DNA from: Acidovorax kalamii
GTDB lineage: Bacteria; Pseudomonadota; Gammaproteobacteria; Burkholderiales; Burkholderiaceae_C
Direction: 5' to 3'
DNA: 64,000 nucleotides
Assembly: GCF_002245625.1 (NCBI RefSeq)
Contig: NZ_NOIG01000006.1
Coordinates: forward strand, 372,001 to 436,000
Each line of letters opens with the position of its first letter. The stretch's first letter is position 1. A program made the position numbers and the translations under genes. Positions 17,327 to 25,924 of this stretch are shown here, one piece after another. The notes beneath the pieces were generated by a model, which saw only the letters and a program-made list of their open reading frames with translations, was not told the origin of the DNA and ran no database searches.

Positions 17327-19420
17327 ATGTCCACGCCTTCTGCCGCCAATCCCATGCAAACCACACCGATTCAGGTGCGCGGCGCCTGCCCGCACGACTG
17401 CCCCGACACCTGCGCGCTGCTCACCACGGTGGACGAGCACGGCGTGGCCACCCGCGTGCAGGGCAATCCCGAGCACCGCCACACCGACGGCGCGCTGTGC
17501 GCCAAGGTGAGCAAGTACACCGAGCGCAGCTACCACCCCGAGCGTGTGCTCACCCCGCTCAAGCGCAGCGGCCCCAAGGGCAGCGGCCAGTTCACCCCAG
17601 TGAGCTGGGACGAAGCCTTGAGCGACATCACCCAGCGCCTGCAGGCCATCGCCGCGCACGCACCCGAGGCCATCCTGCCCTACAGCTACGCGGGCACCAT
17701 GGGCATGGTGCAGGGCGAGAGCATGGACCGGCGCTTCTTCCACAAGCTCGGCGCCTCGCAGCTGGACCGCACCATCTGCGCATCGGCCGGGGCCGAGGCG
17801 CTGATCCAGACCCTGGGCGGCAAGGTGGGCATGAAGGTGGAGTTTTTTGCCGAGTCGCAGCTCATCCTCATCTGGGGCAGCAACTCCATCGGCAGCAACC
17901 TGCACTTCTGGCGCTACGCCCAGCAGGCCAAGCGCAATGGCGCCAAGCTGGTGTGCATCGACCCCCGCAAAAGCGAGACGGCCGACAAGTGCCACGAGCA
18001 CATTGCCCTGCGCCCCGGCACCGATGCCGCGCTGGCGCTGGCACTGATGCATGAACTGATCGCCCACGACTGGCTGGACCACGACTACATCGCCCGTCAC
18101 ACGCTGGGCTGGGCGCAGTTGCGCGAACGCGCCCTGCAATGGCCGCCCGAGCGCGCGGCCGAAATTTGCGGCGTGCCCGTGGAGCAGATCCGCCAGCTCG
18201 CCCAGGACTACGGCACCACGAAGCCCGCCGCCATCCGCCTGAACTACGGCATGCAGCGCGTGCGCGGCGGCGGCAATGCGGTGCGCGCCGTGGCCTGCCT
18301 GCCCGCGCTCACGGGCGCATGGCGCCACCGCGCGGGGGGTGTGTTGCTGTCCAGCTCGGGCCAGTTTCCGGCGCAGCGCGGCGTGCTGCAGATGCCCGAG
18401 CTGATGCCTGCGAAGACTCCGCGCACCATCAACATGTCCACCATTGGCGACGACCTGCTGCGCGCGGCCTCGCCAGCCTTCGGCCCGAAGGTGGAGGCCA
18501 TCGTGGTCTACAACAGCAACCCCGTGGCCGTGGCGCCGGAGTCGGGCAAGGTGGTGCAGGGCTTCGCGCGCGAGGACCTGTTCACCGTGGTGCTGGAGCA
18601 CTTCCGCACCGACACGGCCGACTACGCCGACTACATCCTGCCCGCCACCACACAACTCGAACACTGGGACGTGCACCTGAGCTACGGCCACACCGACGTG
18701 GTGCTCAACCGCCCCGCGATTGCACCGCAGGGCCAGGCGCGCAGCAATGCGCAGATCTTCCGCGACCTGGCGGCGCACATGGGCTTCACCGAGCCGGGTT
18801 TTGCCGACAGCGACGAAGCCCTGTGCCGCCAGGCGTTTGGCGACGCAGTGGACTACGCCTTGCTCGAAACCCAGGGTTTTGCCACGCTGGCCATCCCCGA
18901 TGCCCCGTTTGCCGAGGGCCACTTCCCCACGCCGTCGGGCAAATGCGAGTTCTACAGCGCCCGCCTGGCCGCGCAGGGCCTGGATGGCCTGCCCGACCAC
19001 CTGCCCAACTACGAACTGCAGGGCACGGATGCGCGCTACCCCCTGGCCATGATCTCGCCGCCTGCGCGCAACTTCCTGAACTCCACCTTCGTGAACGTGA
19101 CGAGCCTGCGCAACATCGAAGGCCGCCCGGTGCTGGAGATCCACCCCGACGACGCCGAAGCGCGCGGCATCGCCAACGACGCCGTGGTGCGCGTGTTCAA
19201 TGACCGGGGCAGCTACCTGTGCCACGCCACCGTGTCGCGCCGTGCGCGGCCGGGCGTGGTCAACGGCCTGGGCATCTGGTGGCGCAAGATGGGGCTGGAA
19301 GGCACCAACGTGAACGAGGTGACCAGCCAGGCCCTGACCGACCTGGGTCGCGCGCCGACGTTTTATGACTGTCTGGTGCAGGTGGAGGCGTGCCCCACCG
19401 AGGTGGCGCTCCCTGCCTGA
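17327..19420 (+). CDS. Molybdopterin-dependent oxidoreductase with [4Fe-4S] site
   Basis: 697 residues of the DMSO-reductase/formate-dehydrogenase superfamily. The N-terminal CPHDCPDTCAL plus ALCAKV provides four Cys for an iron-sulfur cluster. Mo-bis-MGD contacts include LIWGSNSIGSNLHFW, IDPRKSETA, ALRPGTDAAL, and VVYNSNPVAVAP; the C-terminal cofactor-binding barrel starts near MISPPARNFLNSTF. There is no twin-arginine leader, so it is cytoplasmic and likely soluble. The Cys/Ser/SeCys ligand position is not clear, and the substrate cannot be assigned. ATG at 17327 was chosen because it directly precedes the cluster region. Confidence 0.88.
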   Translation: MSTPSAANPMQTTPIQVRGACPHDCPDTCALLTTVDEHGVATRVQGNPEHRHTDGALCAKVSKYTERSYHPERVLTPLKRSGPKGSGQFTPVSWDEALSDITQRLQAIAAHAPEAILPYSYAGTMGMVQGESMDRRFFHKLGASQLDRTICASAGAEALIQTLGGKVGMKVEFFAESQLILIWGSNSIGSNLHFWRYAQQAKRNGAKLVCIDPRKSETADKCHEHIALRPGTDAALALALMHELIAHDWLDHDYIARHTLGWAQLRERALQWPPERAAEICGVPVEQIRQLAQDYGTTKPAAIRLNYGMQRVRGGGNAVRAVACLPALTGAWRHRAGGVLLSSSGQFPAQRGVLQMPELMPAKTPRTINMSTIGDDLLRAASPAFGPKVEAIVVYNSNPVAVAPESGKVVQGFAREDLFTVVLEHFRTDTADYADYILPATTQLEHWDVHLSYGHTDVVLNRPAIAPQGQARSNAQIFRDLAAHMGFTEPGFADSDEALCRQAFGDAVDYALLETQGFATLAIPDAPFAEGHFPTPSGKCEFYSARLAAQGLDGLPDHLPNYELQGTDARYPLAMISPPARNFLNSTFVNVTSLRNIEGRPVLEIHPDDAEARGIANDAVVRVFNDRGSYLCHATVSRRARPGVVNGLGIWWRKMGLEGTNVNEVTSQALTDLGRAPTFYDCLVQVEACPTEVALPA

Positions 19421-19440
19421 GCGGCTGTAGCAGCCCTTAA

Positions 19441-19503
19441 TTTGCTACTATTTTAATAGCAAACGAGGCATATCCATTGCGCGCAGGCGGCCGTTTTTCT
19501 CAT
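19441..19503 (-). repeat. Repeat family A, copy 2
   Basis: About 63 bp in the opposite orientation to copy 1: TTTAATAGC at its tail end, CATATCCATTGCGCGC in the middle and CGTTTTTCTCAT at the head. It fills the gap between the convergent oxidoreductase (stop 19420) and hydrolase (stop 19516) genes. Confidence 0.75.
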
Positions 19504-19515
19504 AATCCGCCGCAC

Positions 19516-20580
19516 TCACCGCCACTGCCGCCCCAGAAACTCCGCCACCTGGTTCTCCAGCGTGGCGTGGTAGGCCACCCGGTCAAAACCCTCGGGGTTG
19601 GCGGCGGCGTCGCCTGCGTCCGATGGCAGGGGCCAGGCGGCCTGGGCCATGAAGGCAAAGTGCCCGGCGCTGGGCACGGTGCTCGCATCCACCCCGGGCA
19701 CATGGGCCGCCACATGCTGGCCGTGGTATTGGCCCTGCAGCACCACGTCGCGCTCGGCCATGACCACCTTCACCGGCACGGCGATGGCGGCCAGGCTCTG
19801 GGGCGTCAACACCACCGCCATGGGCGCGAGGGCCACCACGGCGCGGATGCGGGGGTCGGCCACCGAGACCAGCGAGCCATCTTGCGCGCCCGCCGGTGCA
19901 GCAGCCGGGGCCACAGGGCGGCTGGCGCCCGGGGCCGGCGTGAGTTTGCCCAGGCTGCAAAAGCCCGGATCGTCCGCCACACTGCGGCAATGCTGTACGG
20001 CGCGGGCGGGTTCGGCCTGTGCACCGGCCAGGGCCAGCACGGTGTAGCCGCCGGCCGAGTGCCCCACGGCGCCGATGCGCCCGGCCGGAATGCGGGGGCC
20101 CCATTCGGGGTGGGCCAGCAATGCGTCCAGCACGCGGCTCACCTGGCGCGGGCGTTCGCTGAAGTAGCGGCCCGAGGTGATCATCGACCGGTCTTCCCAG
20201 TTGTCACCGGGGTGGCGCGGCGCGGCCACCAGATAGCCATCGGCCGCCAGGCGCGTGGCCAGGTTGTGGTGGCCCAGCTCATGGCCGCCCGTACCGTGCG
20301 AGATGAGGACCAGGCCCTTGAGGGGCGCGGCGGCCACCGGCGCGCCCGGTGTGACCATGGGCCGCCAGGGGCCCATGGGCTGGGTGCGCGCCACGGCGGG
20401 AGTCGGGTAGTAGAGGGCCACGGTCACAGGCTCAGCACCCGGAACCACCAGGGTGCGCAGCCCGGCGTATTGCGCCGATGCGGGGGCAGCCCAGGCCAGC
20501 AACGCGACAAACGCAGCCAGCAGCGGAGCACAGGCCAACCGCCATGCGGAGCGGAGGGCCAGGAAGAGAATGAGGGTCAC
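19516..20580 (-). CDS. Exported alpha/beta hydrolase (dienelactone hydrolase-like, COG4188 type)
   Basis: 354 residues. A signal peptide of about 37 residues ends in PASAQ. The fold is recognisable from VLISHGTGGHELGHH (oxyanion loop), the nucleophile elbow GHSAGG (Ser175), MAERD with a probable Asp, and SAGHFAFM with the catalytic His. The predicted dienelactone-hydrolase/PAF-acetylhydrolase group includes secreted esterases and some polyester-active enzymes; the substrate here is unknown. A Pro/Ala-rich insert at residues 215-235 may be a flexible cap. It stands alone between repeat A2 and yqhD. Confidence 0.85.
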   Translation of the reverse strand: MTLILFLALRSAWRLACAPLLAAFVALLAWAAPASAQYAGLRTLVVPGAEPVTVALYYPTPAVARTQPMGPWRPMVTPGAPVAAAPLKGLVLISHGTGGHELGHHNLATRLAADGYLVAAPRHPGDNWEDRSMITSGRYFSERPRQVSRVLDALLAHPEWGPRIPAGRIGAVGHSAGGYTVLALAGAQAEPARAVQHCRSVADDPGFCSLGKLTPAPGASRPVAPAAAPAGAQDGSLVSVADPRIRAVVALAPMAVVLTPQSLAAIAVPVKVVMAERDVVLQGQYHGQHVAAHVPGVDASTVPSAGHFAFMAQAAWPLPSDAGDAAANPEGFDRVAYHATLENQVAEFLGRQWR

Positions 20581-20737
20581 AGTGCGCCTTTCGTCAATGG
20601 CCGCCCGGGGTGGCGGCTTGACGGCACTGTAGGCAGCGCCCGCAGCGGGCTCCAGTGCCCTGCGACGAAACGCTGCTGCGCGGCGCGAAATGCAGAACGA
20701 AAGGCGGGAGCGGATGCCCGCCCCCCTGCCCGACGGC

Positions 20738-21901
20738 TTACAGCGCGGCTTCGAGGATGCGGCGGCTCACAGCCGGGGTGATCTCGCGCTGTTCGCCCAG
20801 GGTCACCATGCCATGCGCTTCCAGCTGCGCCACCACGGCGCCCACGGTGTCAGCGCCCAGGCCGTAGCCCGACAGGCGCGTAGCGATGCCCATGGCCTCG
20901 AAGAAGTCGCGCGTACGCTCGATGGCGGCGGTGATGCGCTCGTCGTCCGTGCCGGTGGTGATGCCCCACACGCGCTCACCGTACTGGAGCAGCTTGGCGC
21001 GCTTGGCCACCCGGCGTTCGTTGAGCAGCGCAGGCAGCACGATGGCCAGGGTGCGCGCATGGTCGATGCCGTGCAGGGCCGTCAGCTCGTGGCCGATCAT
21101 GTGGGTGGCCCAGTCCTGCGGCACGCCCGCGCCGATCAGGCCGTTGAGCGCCATGGTGGCGGCCCACATGAGGTTGGCACGGTCGTCGTACACGGGCTCA
21201 GGGGCGGTCAGCAGGCGCGGGCCGATCTCGATCAGCGTCTGCAGGATGCCTTCGGCAAAGCGGTCCTGCACGGGTGCGTTGACGGGGTAGGTGAGGTACT
21301 GCTCCACCGTGTGCACAAACGCATCGACCACGCCGTTGGCCAGCTGCTGGGGCGGCAGGGTGTAGGTCTTGGTGGGGTCGAGCACCGAGAACACCGGGTA
21401 GGTGTGCACACTGCCAAACGACAGCTTGGCACCCTTGGCACGGTGGGTGATGACGCCACCGTTGTTCATCTCCGAGCCCGTGGCGGGCAGCGTGAGCACG
21501 GAACCAAATGGCATGGCGCCCTTGACGTTGCGGCCGTGCTTTTCGAGGATGGCCCACGGGTCACCGCCCTCGAAGCGCACGGCGGCGGCGATGAACTTGG
21601 TGGCGTCGATCACCGAGCCGCCGCCCACGGCCAGCAGAAAGTCAAACCCGCCTTCGCGGATCTGCGCCACGGCCTTCATGGAGGTTTCGTAGCTCGGGTT
21701 GGGCTCGATGCCACTGAAGGTGGCGTGCTGGCGCTCGCCCAGCGCGGCGCGCACCTCGGCCAGCGTGCCGGTCTTTTCGGCGCTGGCACCGCCCACGAGG
21801 ATCAGCACCTTGGCGGCAGCGGGCACCAGCTTGGCCAGGTCGGCAATGCGCCCCTGGCCGAAGGCGATGTGGGTGGGGTTGTGGAAGTCGAAATTCAGCA
21901 T
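20738..21901 (-). CDS. yqhD: Iron-containing (group III) alcohol dehydrogenase, NADPH-dependent aldehyde reductase
   Basis: 387 residues, exactly the length of E. coli YqhD and alignable end to end: GIEPNPSYET, FLLAVGGGSVIDATKFIAAA for NADP, FGSVLTLPATGSEMNNG, then the metal site VVDAFVHTVEQYLT and THMIGHELTALHGIDHARTLAIV. The enzyme reduces short-chain aldehydes from lipid peroxidation and glyoxal-like compounds using NADPH. In E. coli yqhD answers to an AraC-type activator; here the neighbour is a LysR gene on the same strand, which more likely serves the opposite dehydrogenase. Confidence 0.95.
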   Translation of the reverse strand: MLNFDFHNPTHIAFGQGRIADLAKLVPAAAKVLILVGGASAEKTGTLAEVRAALGERQHATFSGIEPNPSYETSMKAVAQIREGGFDFLLAVGGGSVIDATKFIAAAVRFEGGDPWAILEKHGRNVKGAMPFGSVLTLPATGSEMNNGGVITHRAKGAKLSFGSVHTYPVFSVLDPTKTYTLPPQQLANGVVDAFVHTVEQYLTYPVNAPVQDRFAEGILQTLIEIGPRLLTAPEPVYDDRANLMWAATMALNGLIGAGVPQDWATHMIGHELTALHGIDHARTLAIVLPALLNERRVAKRAKLLQYGERVWGITTGTDDERITAAIERTRDFFEAMGIATRLSGYGLGADTVGAVVAQLEAHGMVTLGEQREITPAVSRRILEAAL

Positions 21902-22100
21902 GATCGTCTTTCTCCGTCAAAGGCGTTGCCGCAGCACCGGGCACTTGGCTGCGCAGAGGGTGCGCCGCGCAGGGTGGCGGCAGCAAGGGCGCGATTGTGC
22001 GGCGCACGGGTGGGCGGCGCCGGTCGCGTGTGCGATAGCCCTGCTGCTGGCAGAGCCTCGTGCGGCAGGTCGGCGCAGCGCATGCGGTTGCTGCTAGCGC

Positions 22101-23018
22101 TCAGCGTGGCGCCCGCTCCATGAGCGCCTGCAGGCGCCCGGCCACGAAGTCGCGCAGCACATGGACCAGCGGTGTGAACTGGCGGCGGCTGGGCGCCACC
22201 AGAAAGAGCGGCACGGCCTCAGTGGTCCAGCCGGGGCACAGCGGCACCAGCCGCCCGGCGGCCAGGTCGTCGGCCACATCAAAGTACGACTTGTAGGCAA
22301 TGCCCCGGCCCAGCACCGCCCAGCGGCGCACCACATCGCCATCGTTGGCCACGTTGCGGCTGCGCGCACGCACCACCACCTCCTGGCCGGAAGCGTCCCA
22401 GAAGCGCCAGCGGTCGTGCACGTCCTCGCCCAGCATGAAGCACAGGCCCTCGTGCGCGGCCAGTGCGTGGGGCGTTTCGGGCATGCCGTGCGCTGCCAGG
22501 TAGGCGGGCGCGGCGCAGAGCACACGCCGGTGGTCGGCGGCCAGCGGCAGTGCGACCAGGCTCGAATCCTGCGGCTTGCCGTAGCGGAAGGCGGCATCCA
22601 CCGGCTCGCTGTAGACGTTGGCCACGCGGTCGGCCAGCTGCAGGCGGATGTCGATGCCCGGGTGCTCGGTCTGGAAGGCATCGAGCCAGGGCAGCAGCAC
22701 ATTGCGCCCCAGGTCCGACGGCGCGGCCAGCTGCAGCGTGCCGCGAAAGCCTCCGGCGCGCCCACCCGCCAGCTGGCCTTGCACCTGCTGCAGCGCAGCC
22801 AGCGCGGGGCGGCAATGCTCCAGAAACAGCGCGCCCTCCTGCGTGAGCCGCAGGCTGCGCGTGGAGCGCACGAACAGCGCCACGCCCAGCTCGGCCTCCA
22901 GCCGCTTGAGCGCGGCACTCGCGGCAGCGGGGGTGAGGTCCAGCGCGCGGGCCGTGGCCGAGAGGCTGCCGCTGTCCACGGTGCGCACAAAGATGTCGAG
23001 GTCTTGCAGGCTTTTCAT
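22101..23018 (-). CDS. LysR family transcriptional regulator
   Basis: 305 residues, typical LTTR length. The winged helix occupies residues 1-60 (LDIFVRTVDSGSLSATARAL, then TPAAASAALKRLEAELGVALF); the rest is the periplasmic-binding-like effector domain. The CrgA-type features (early FVRTVDSGSLSATAR and late FRYGKPQDSSLVALPL) fit regulators of quinone or aldehyde responses. Divergent from the alcohol dehydrogenase gene with a 9-bp-arm palindrome between them. Confidence 0.93.
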   Translation of the reverse strand: MKSLQDLDIFVRTVDSGSLSATARALDLTPAAASAALKRLEAELGVALFVRSTRSLRLTQEGALFLEHCRPALAALQQVQGQLAGGRAGGFRGTLQLAAPSDLGRNVLLPWLDAFQTEHPGIDIRLQLADRVANVYSEPVDAAFRYGKPQDSSLVALPLAADHRRVLCAAPAYLAAHGMPETPHALAAHEGLCFMLGEDVHDRWRFWDASGQEVVVRARSRNVANDGDVVRRWAVLGRGIAYKSYFDVADDLAAGRLVPLCPGWTTEAVPLFLVAPSRRQFTPLVHVLRDFVAGRLQALMERAPR

Positions 23019-23055
23019 GGGGTGCCTTGGGTGCGCAGGGGTTTATTTTCAAACA

Positions 23056-23079
23056 ATGATTGAAGATGGATTCAATCAT
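23056..23079. promoter_or_regulatory. Probable LysR-type operator
   Basis: ATGATTGAA (23056-23064) and TTCAATCAT (23071-23079) are perfect 9-bp arms with a 6-nt spacer, in an AT-rich patch of the 131-bp gap between the lysR start and the dehydrogenase start. The inner ATTGAA-N6-TTCAAT fits the dyad expected of LysR binding sites. It lies 38 bp upstream of the regulator's ATG. Confidence 0.75.
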
Positions 23080-23149
23080 CAGCCCATTTAAAAACAAACC
23101 GGCAAAACCCATGATCTAGGCACCCTTTGTTTGACCCCAGGATCTCTCC

Positions 23150-24172
23150 ATGAAAGCCGTTGGCTACCAAACCGCCCACCCCATCGAGCACCCCGAATCG
23201 CTGCTCGACATCACCCAACCCGACCCCGTGGCCACCGGCCGCGACCTGCTGGTGGAAGTGCACGCCGTCTCGGTGAACCCTGTGGACACCAAGGTGCGCA
23301 AAAGCAGCTCGCGCAGTGGCGACGGCCCCGACTACAAGGTGCTGGGCTGGGACGCCAGCGGCATCGTGCGCGCCGTGGGGCCGGATGTCACGCTGTTCCA
23401 GCCCGGCGACCGCGTCTGGTACGCAGGCTCCATCGCCCGCCCCGGCACCAACAGCGAACTGCACCTGGTGGACGAGCGCATCGTGGGCCACGCACCGAAG
23501 TCGCTGGACTTTGCCGAAGCCGCCGCGCTGCCGCTGACCACCATCACCGCGTGGGAGCTGCTGTTTGACCGCCTGCGCGTGGCGCCCGGCAAGCAGCCCA
23601 CGAACAAGACCCTGCTCATCATCGGCGCGGGCGGCGGCGTGGGCTCCATCCTCACGCAATTGGCAGCGCGGCTCACCAGCCTCACGATCATCGGCACCGC
23701 ATCGCGCCCCGAAACGCAGCAGTGGGTGCGCGAGCTGGGCGCCCACCACGTCATCGACCACAGCCAGCCGCTCACGCAAGAGCTGGCGCGCATCGGCCAC
23801 CCCACGGTGGACATCATCGTGAGCCTCACGCAGACCGATGCGCACTTTGACCAGATCGTCGAGGCCATCGCGCCCCAGGGCCAGTTCGCGCTGATCGACG
23901 ACCCGGTGTCGCTCGACGTGACGAAATTCAAGCGCAAGTCGGTGTCGGTGCACTGGGAGCTGATGTTCACCCGCGCGCTGTTCGGCACCGCCGACATGAT
24001 CGGCCAGCACCGGCTGCTGACCGAGGTGGCGCAGCTGGTGGATGCGGGGCTGATTCGCACGACGCTGGACCAGCGCTTTGGCACCATCAATGCCGAGAAT
24101 CTGAAGCGCGCGCATGCGCTGATCGAGAGCGGCAAGGCGCGGGGCAAGCTGGTGCTGGAGGGGTGGAACTGA
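23150..24172 (+). CDS. Zinc-type alcohol dehydrogenase-like / quinone oxidoreductase family protein
   Basis: 340 residues of the medium-chain reductase fold. The N-terminal lobe has VSVNPVDTKVR and VLGWDASGIVRAVGPDVT; the nucleotide site is LLIIGAGGGVGSILTQLAARL; the middle carries AALPLTTITAWELLFDRL. The zinc-binding Cys/His pattern is missing (VNPVDTK replaces the Cys-His site), so this is the zinc-free TIGR02817-like branch related to quinone oxidoreductase. It probably reduces quinones or enones with NADPH. Expected to be controlled by the divergent LysR protein. Confidence 0.88.
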   Translation: MKAVGYQTAHPIEHPESLLDITQPDPVATGRDLLVEVHAVSVNPVDTKVRKSSSRSGDGPDYKVLGWDASGIVRAVGPDVTLFQPGDRVWYAGSIARPGTNSELHLVDERIVGHAPKSLDFAEAAALPLTTITAWELLFDRLRVAPGKQPTNKTLLIIGAGGGVGSILTQLAARLTSLTIIGTASRPETQQWVRELGAHHVIDHSQPLTQELARIGHPTVDIIVSLTQTDAHFDQIVEAIAPQGQFALIDDPVSLDVTKFKRKSVSVHWELMFTRALFGTADMIGQHRLLTEVAQLVDAGLIRTTLDQRFGTINAENLKRAHALIESGKARGKLVLEGWN

Positions 24173-24251
24173 AGAGCGCCGGTCCGCTGAGTCCGAGGCA
24201 TGGGCAGGGCGGCCTTTGAGGCTGCGGTGGGTTCTGTATCCAGATGAAAAA

Positions 24252-24284
24252 TACTGTGTTTAATGCCAGTATCTCAGGTATAAA
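24252..24284 (+). promoter_or_regulatory. SOS-box-like palindrome overlapping a promoter
   Basis: ATACTG and CAGTAT are perfect 6-bp arms with a 10-nt spacer; the 20-nt TACTG...CAGTA core at 24252-24271 fits the LexA architecture CTG-N10-CAG. A good -10 hexamer TATAAA follows at 24279-24284, and the VOC gene starts at 24316 with AGGAG just upstream. The operator therefore overlaps the -35 region, as in SOS promoters. Confidence 0.6.
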
Positions 24285-24315
24285 ACCGCACACAACAACA
24301 CCAGGAGCCCCTCCC

Positions 24316-24729
24316 ATGCTGGACCACATGACCTTCCGCGTCACCGACATCGCCCGCACCAAGGCGTTCTACACCGCTGCCCTCGCGCCTTTGGGCTACA
24401 GCCTGTGTTTTGAAGGCAACTACGGTTCGAACATGCTGGGCTTTGCCTACCCGGCGCCGTCCGAGCCCGACGGCAAGAAGGCCGATGTGTGGTTCATCGA
24501 TGGCCCCTCGCCCTACGGCGGCCCGCCCGCGACCACGGGCTGCCACCTGGCGTGGCGCGCCACCACGCGGGCCCAGGTCGATGCCTTCTACCGCGCCGCC
24601 ATGGAAGCCGGGGGCAAAGACAACGGAGCCCCGGGCCTGCGGCCCGACTACCACCCCCACTATTACGGCGCGTTTGTCATCGACCCCGAGGGCAACAACA
24701 TCGAGGCGGTGTGCCACCTGCCGGAGTAA
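24316..24729 (+). CDS. VOC family (glyoxalase-like) protein
   Basis: 137 residues, one vicinal-oxygen-chelate module. It starts MLDHMTFRVTDIARTKAFY, has HLAWRATTRAQVDAFYRAAM in the middle and ends HYYGAFVIDPEGNNIEAVCH; His4, the middle His and the late Glu are the likely metal ligands. Members act as glyoxalases, dioxygenases or resistance proteins; this short, single-module form is of unknown substrate. CCAGGAG at 24301-24307 is the ribosome site. Its promoter carries a LexA-like operator, so damage-inducible expression is possible. Confidence 0.9.
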   Translation: MLDHMTFRVTDIARTKAFYTAALAPLGYSLCFEGNYGSNMLGFAYPAPSEPDGKKADVWFIDGPSPYGGPPATTGCHLAWRATTRAQVDAFYRAAMEAGGKDNGAPGLRPDYHPHYYGAFVIDPEGNNIEAVCHLPE

Positions 24730-24774
24730 GAAACACCGCTGCACCCTCCGCAGAGAGCGCGTCGCCAAGCGAGT

Positions 24775-24848
24775 GCACCCGTGGAACTGGCTTTGCCAGG
24801 CCACCGGGTGCGTCCCCCTGGGGGAAGCGGCGCAGCCGCTCAGGGGGG
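24775..24848. repeat. Repeat family B, copy 2 (double hairpin)
   Basis: Outer stem GCACCC (24775-24780) pairs with GGGTGC (24806-24811) around the same 25-nt core as copy 1 (24781-24805). The second hairpin has AGCGGC-GCA-GCCGCT flanked by CCCCC and GGGGGG. It sits between the convergent VOC (stop 24729) and receptor (stop 24849) genes and abuts the latter's stop codon. Confidence 0.88.
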
Positions 24849-25826
24849 TCAGTCGAGTTTCACGCCTGCCGCCTTGATGATCTCGCCCCAGCGCTTGGAC
24901 TCGGCGCGCGCCATGGCGCGGAACTGCTCGGGCGTGCCGGGCAGTGCTTCCATGCCAAAGTCGTTCATGCGCTTGACCACGGCGGGGTTCAGCAGGGCCT
25001 TGTTCAGGTCAGTGTTCAAACGCGTGGTGATGGCGGCAGGCAGACCGGCGGGCGCCAGGATGCCCTGGAACGCGAACACCTCGGTGTTGGGCACACCGGC
25101 TTCGGCCAGCGTGGGCACGTCCGGCAGCGCGGCCACGCGCTTGGCCGAGCCAATGGCCAGCGCGCGGACCTTGCCCGAGGTGATCACGGGCAGGCCTGCG
25201 GCCAGGTCCAGGAACATGCAGGGCACCTGGCCACCCATCACGTCCTGCAGCGCGGGCGCGGCGCCGCGGTAGGGGATGTGGGTGAGGAAGGTCTTGGTGC
25301 GGTTCTTGAACATCTCCATCGCCAGGTGGTGTGGCGAGCCGTTGCCGGGCGAGGCGTAGTTGAGCTTGCCGGGATTGGCACGCGCGTAGTCCAGAAACTC
25401 CTTCACCGTCTTGGCTTCGAACGACGGGTGCACGACCAGCGCCAGCGGGAAGCGGCTGATGCCGCCCACGTAGGTGAAGTCCTTTTCGGGGTTGAACGGC
25501 AGCTTGGTGAACAGGTGTTCGTTGTAGGCCAGGATGGCGTTGTCGGCCGACATGAAGGTGTTGCCGTCGGGCTTGGCCGTGGCCACGGCCTGGCCGCCGA
25601 TGTTGGTGGAGGCGCCGGGGCGGTTGTCCACCACGATCTGCTGGCCCAGCGTCTGGCGCATGGCCTCGGCCACGGTGCGGGCCAGCACGTCGGTGCCGCC
25701 ACCGGCGGGGTACGGCACCACCCAGCGCAGGGGCTGGTCGGGCCAGGCGGACTGGGCGGCGGCCCAGGGCGCGGCGGTGGTGGCGCCTGCGGCGGCCAGG
25801 GCGGACAAGAGGGTGCGGCGTTGCAT
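24849..25826 (-). CDS. Bug/TctC family tripartite tricarboxylate receptor
   Basis: 325 residues. Signal peptide with MQRRTLLSALAAAGATTAAP and an Ala-rich cut site near WAAAQSA. Family landmarks: WPDQPLRWVVPYPAGGGTDVLAR, the ligand loop VVDNRPGASTNIGG, YASPGNGSPHHLAMEMF, and HIPYRGAAPALQDVMGGQV. Periplasmic high-affinity receptor for carboxylates; most Bug proteins are orphans, and no TctAB genes are adjacent here. With the FAH-family gene 98 bp upstream on the same strand, uptake and breakdown of an aromatic or dicarboxylic acid is a reasonable guess. Confidence 0.93.
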   Translation of the reverse strand: MQRRTLLSALAAAGATTAAPWAAAQSAWPDQPLRWVVPYPAGGGTDVLARTVAEAMRQTLGQQIVVDNRPGASTNIGGQAVATAKPDGNTFMSADNAILAYNEHLFTKLPFNPEKDFTYVGGISRFPLALVVHPSFEAKTVKEFLDYARANPGKLNYASPGNGSPHHLAMEMFKNRTKTFLTHIPYRGAAPALQDVMGGQVPCMFLDLAAGLPVITSGKVRALAIGSAKRVAALPDVPTLAEAGVPNTEVFAFQGILAPAGLPAAITTRLNTDLNKALLNPAVVKRMNDFGMEALPGTPEQFRAMARAESKRWGEIIKAAGVKLD

Positions 25827-25841
25827 GGGGCTGTCTCCTTG

Positions 25842-25909
25842 ATACTACTGATTTGATAGCTGCTTGCGCTTATCCATAGCGCGCAAACAGCCTTTTTTGT
25901 TCAAATTTT
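25842..25909 (-). repeat. Repeat family A, copy 3
   Basis: About 68 bp, reverse orientation: TTTGATAGCTGCTTGCGC, then TATCCATAGCGCGC, then CCTTTTTTGTTCAAATTT. An internal dyad TTGCGC...GCGCAA has 6-bp arms. It separates the FAH-family gene from the Bug receptor gene, so any shared transcript would contain it. Confidence 0.88.
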
Positions 25910-25924
25910 CTGCCGACCGGGTGC

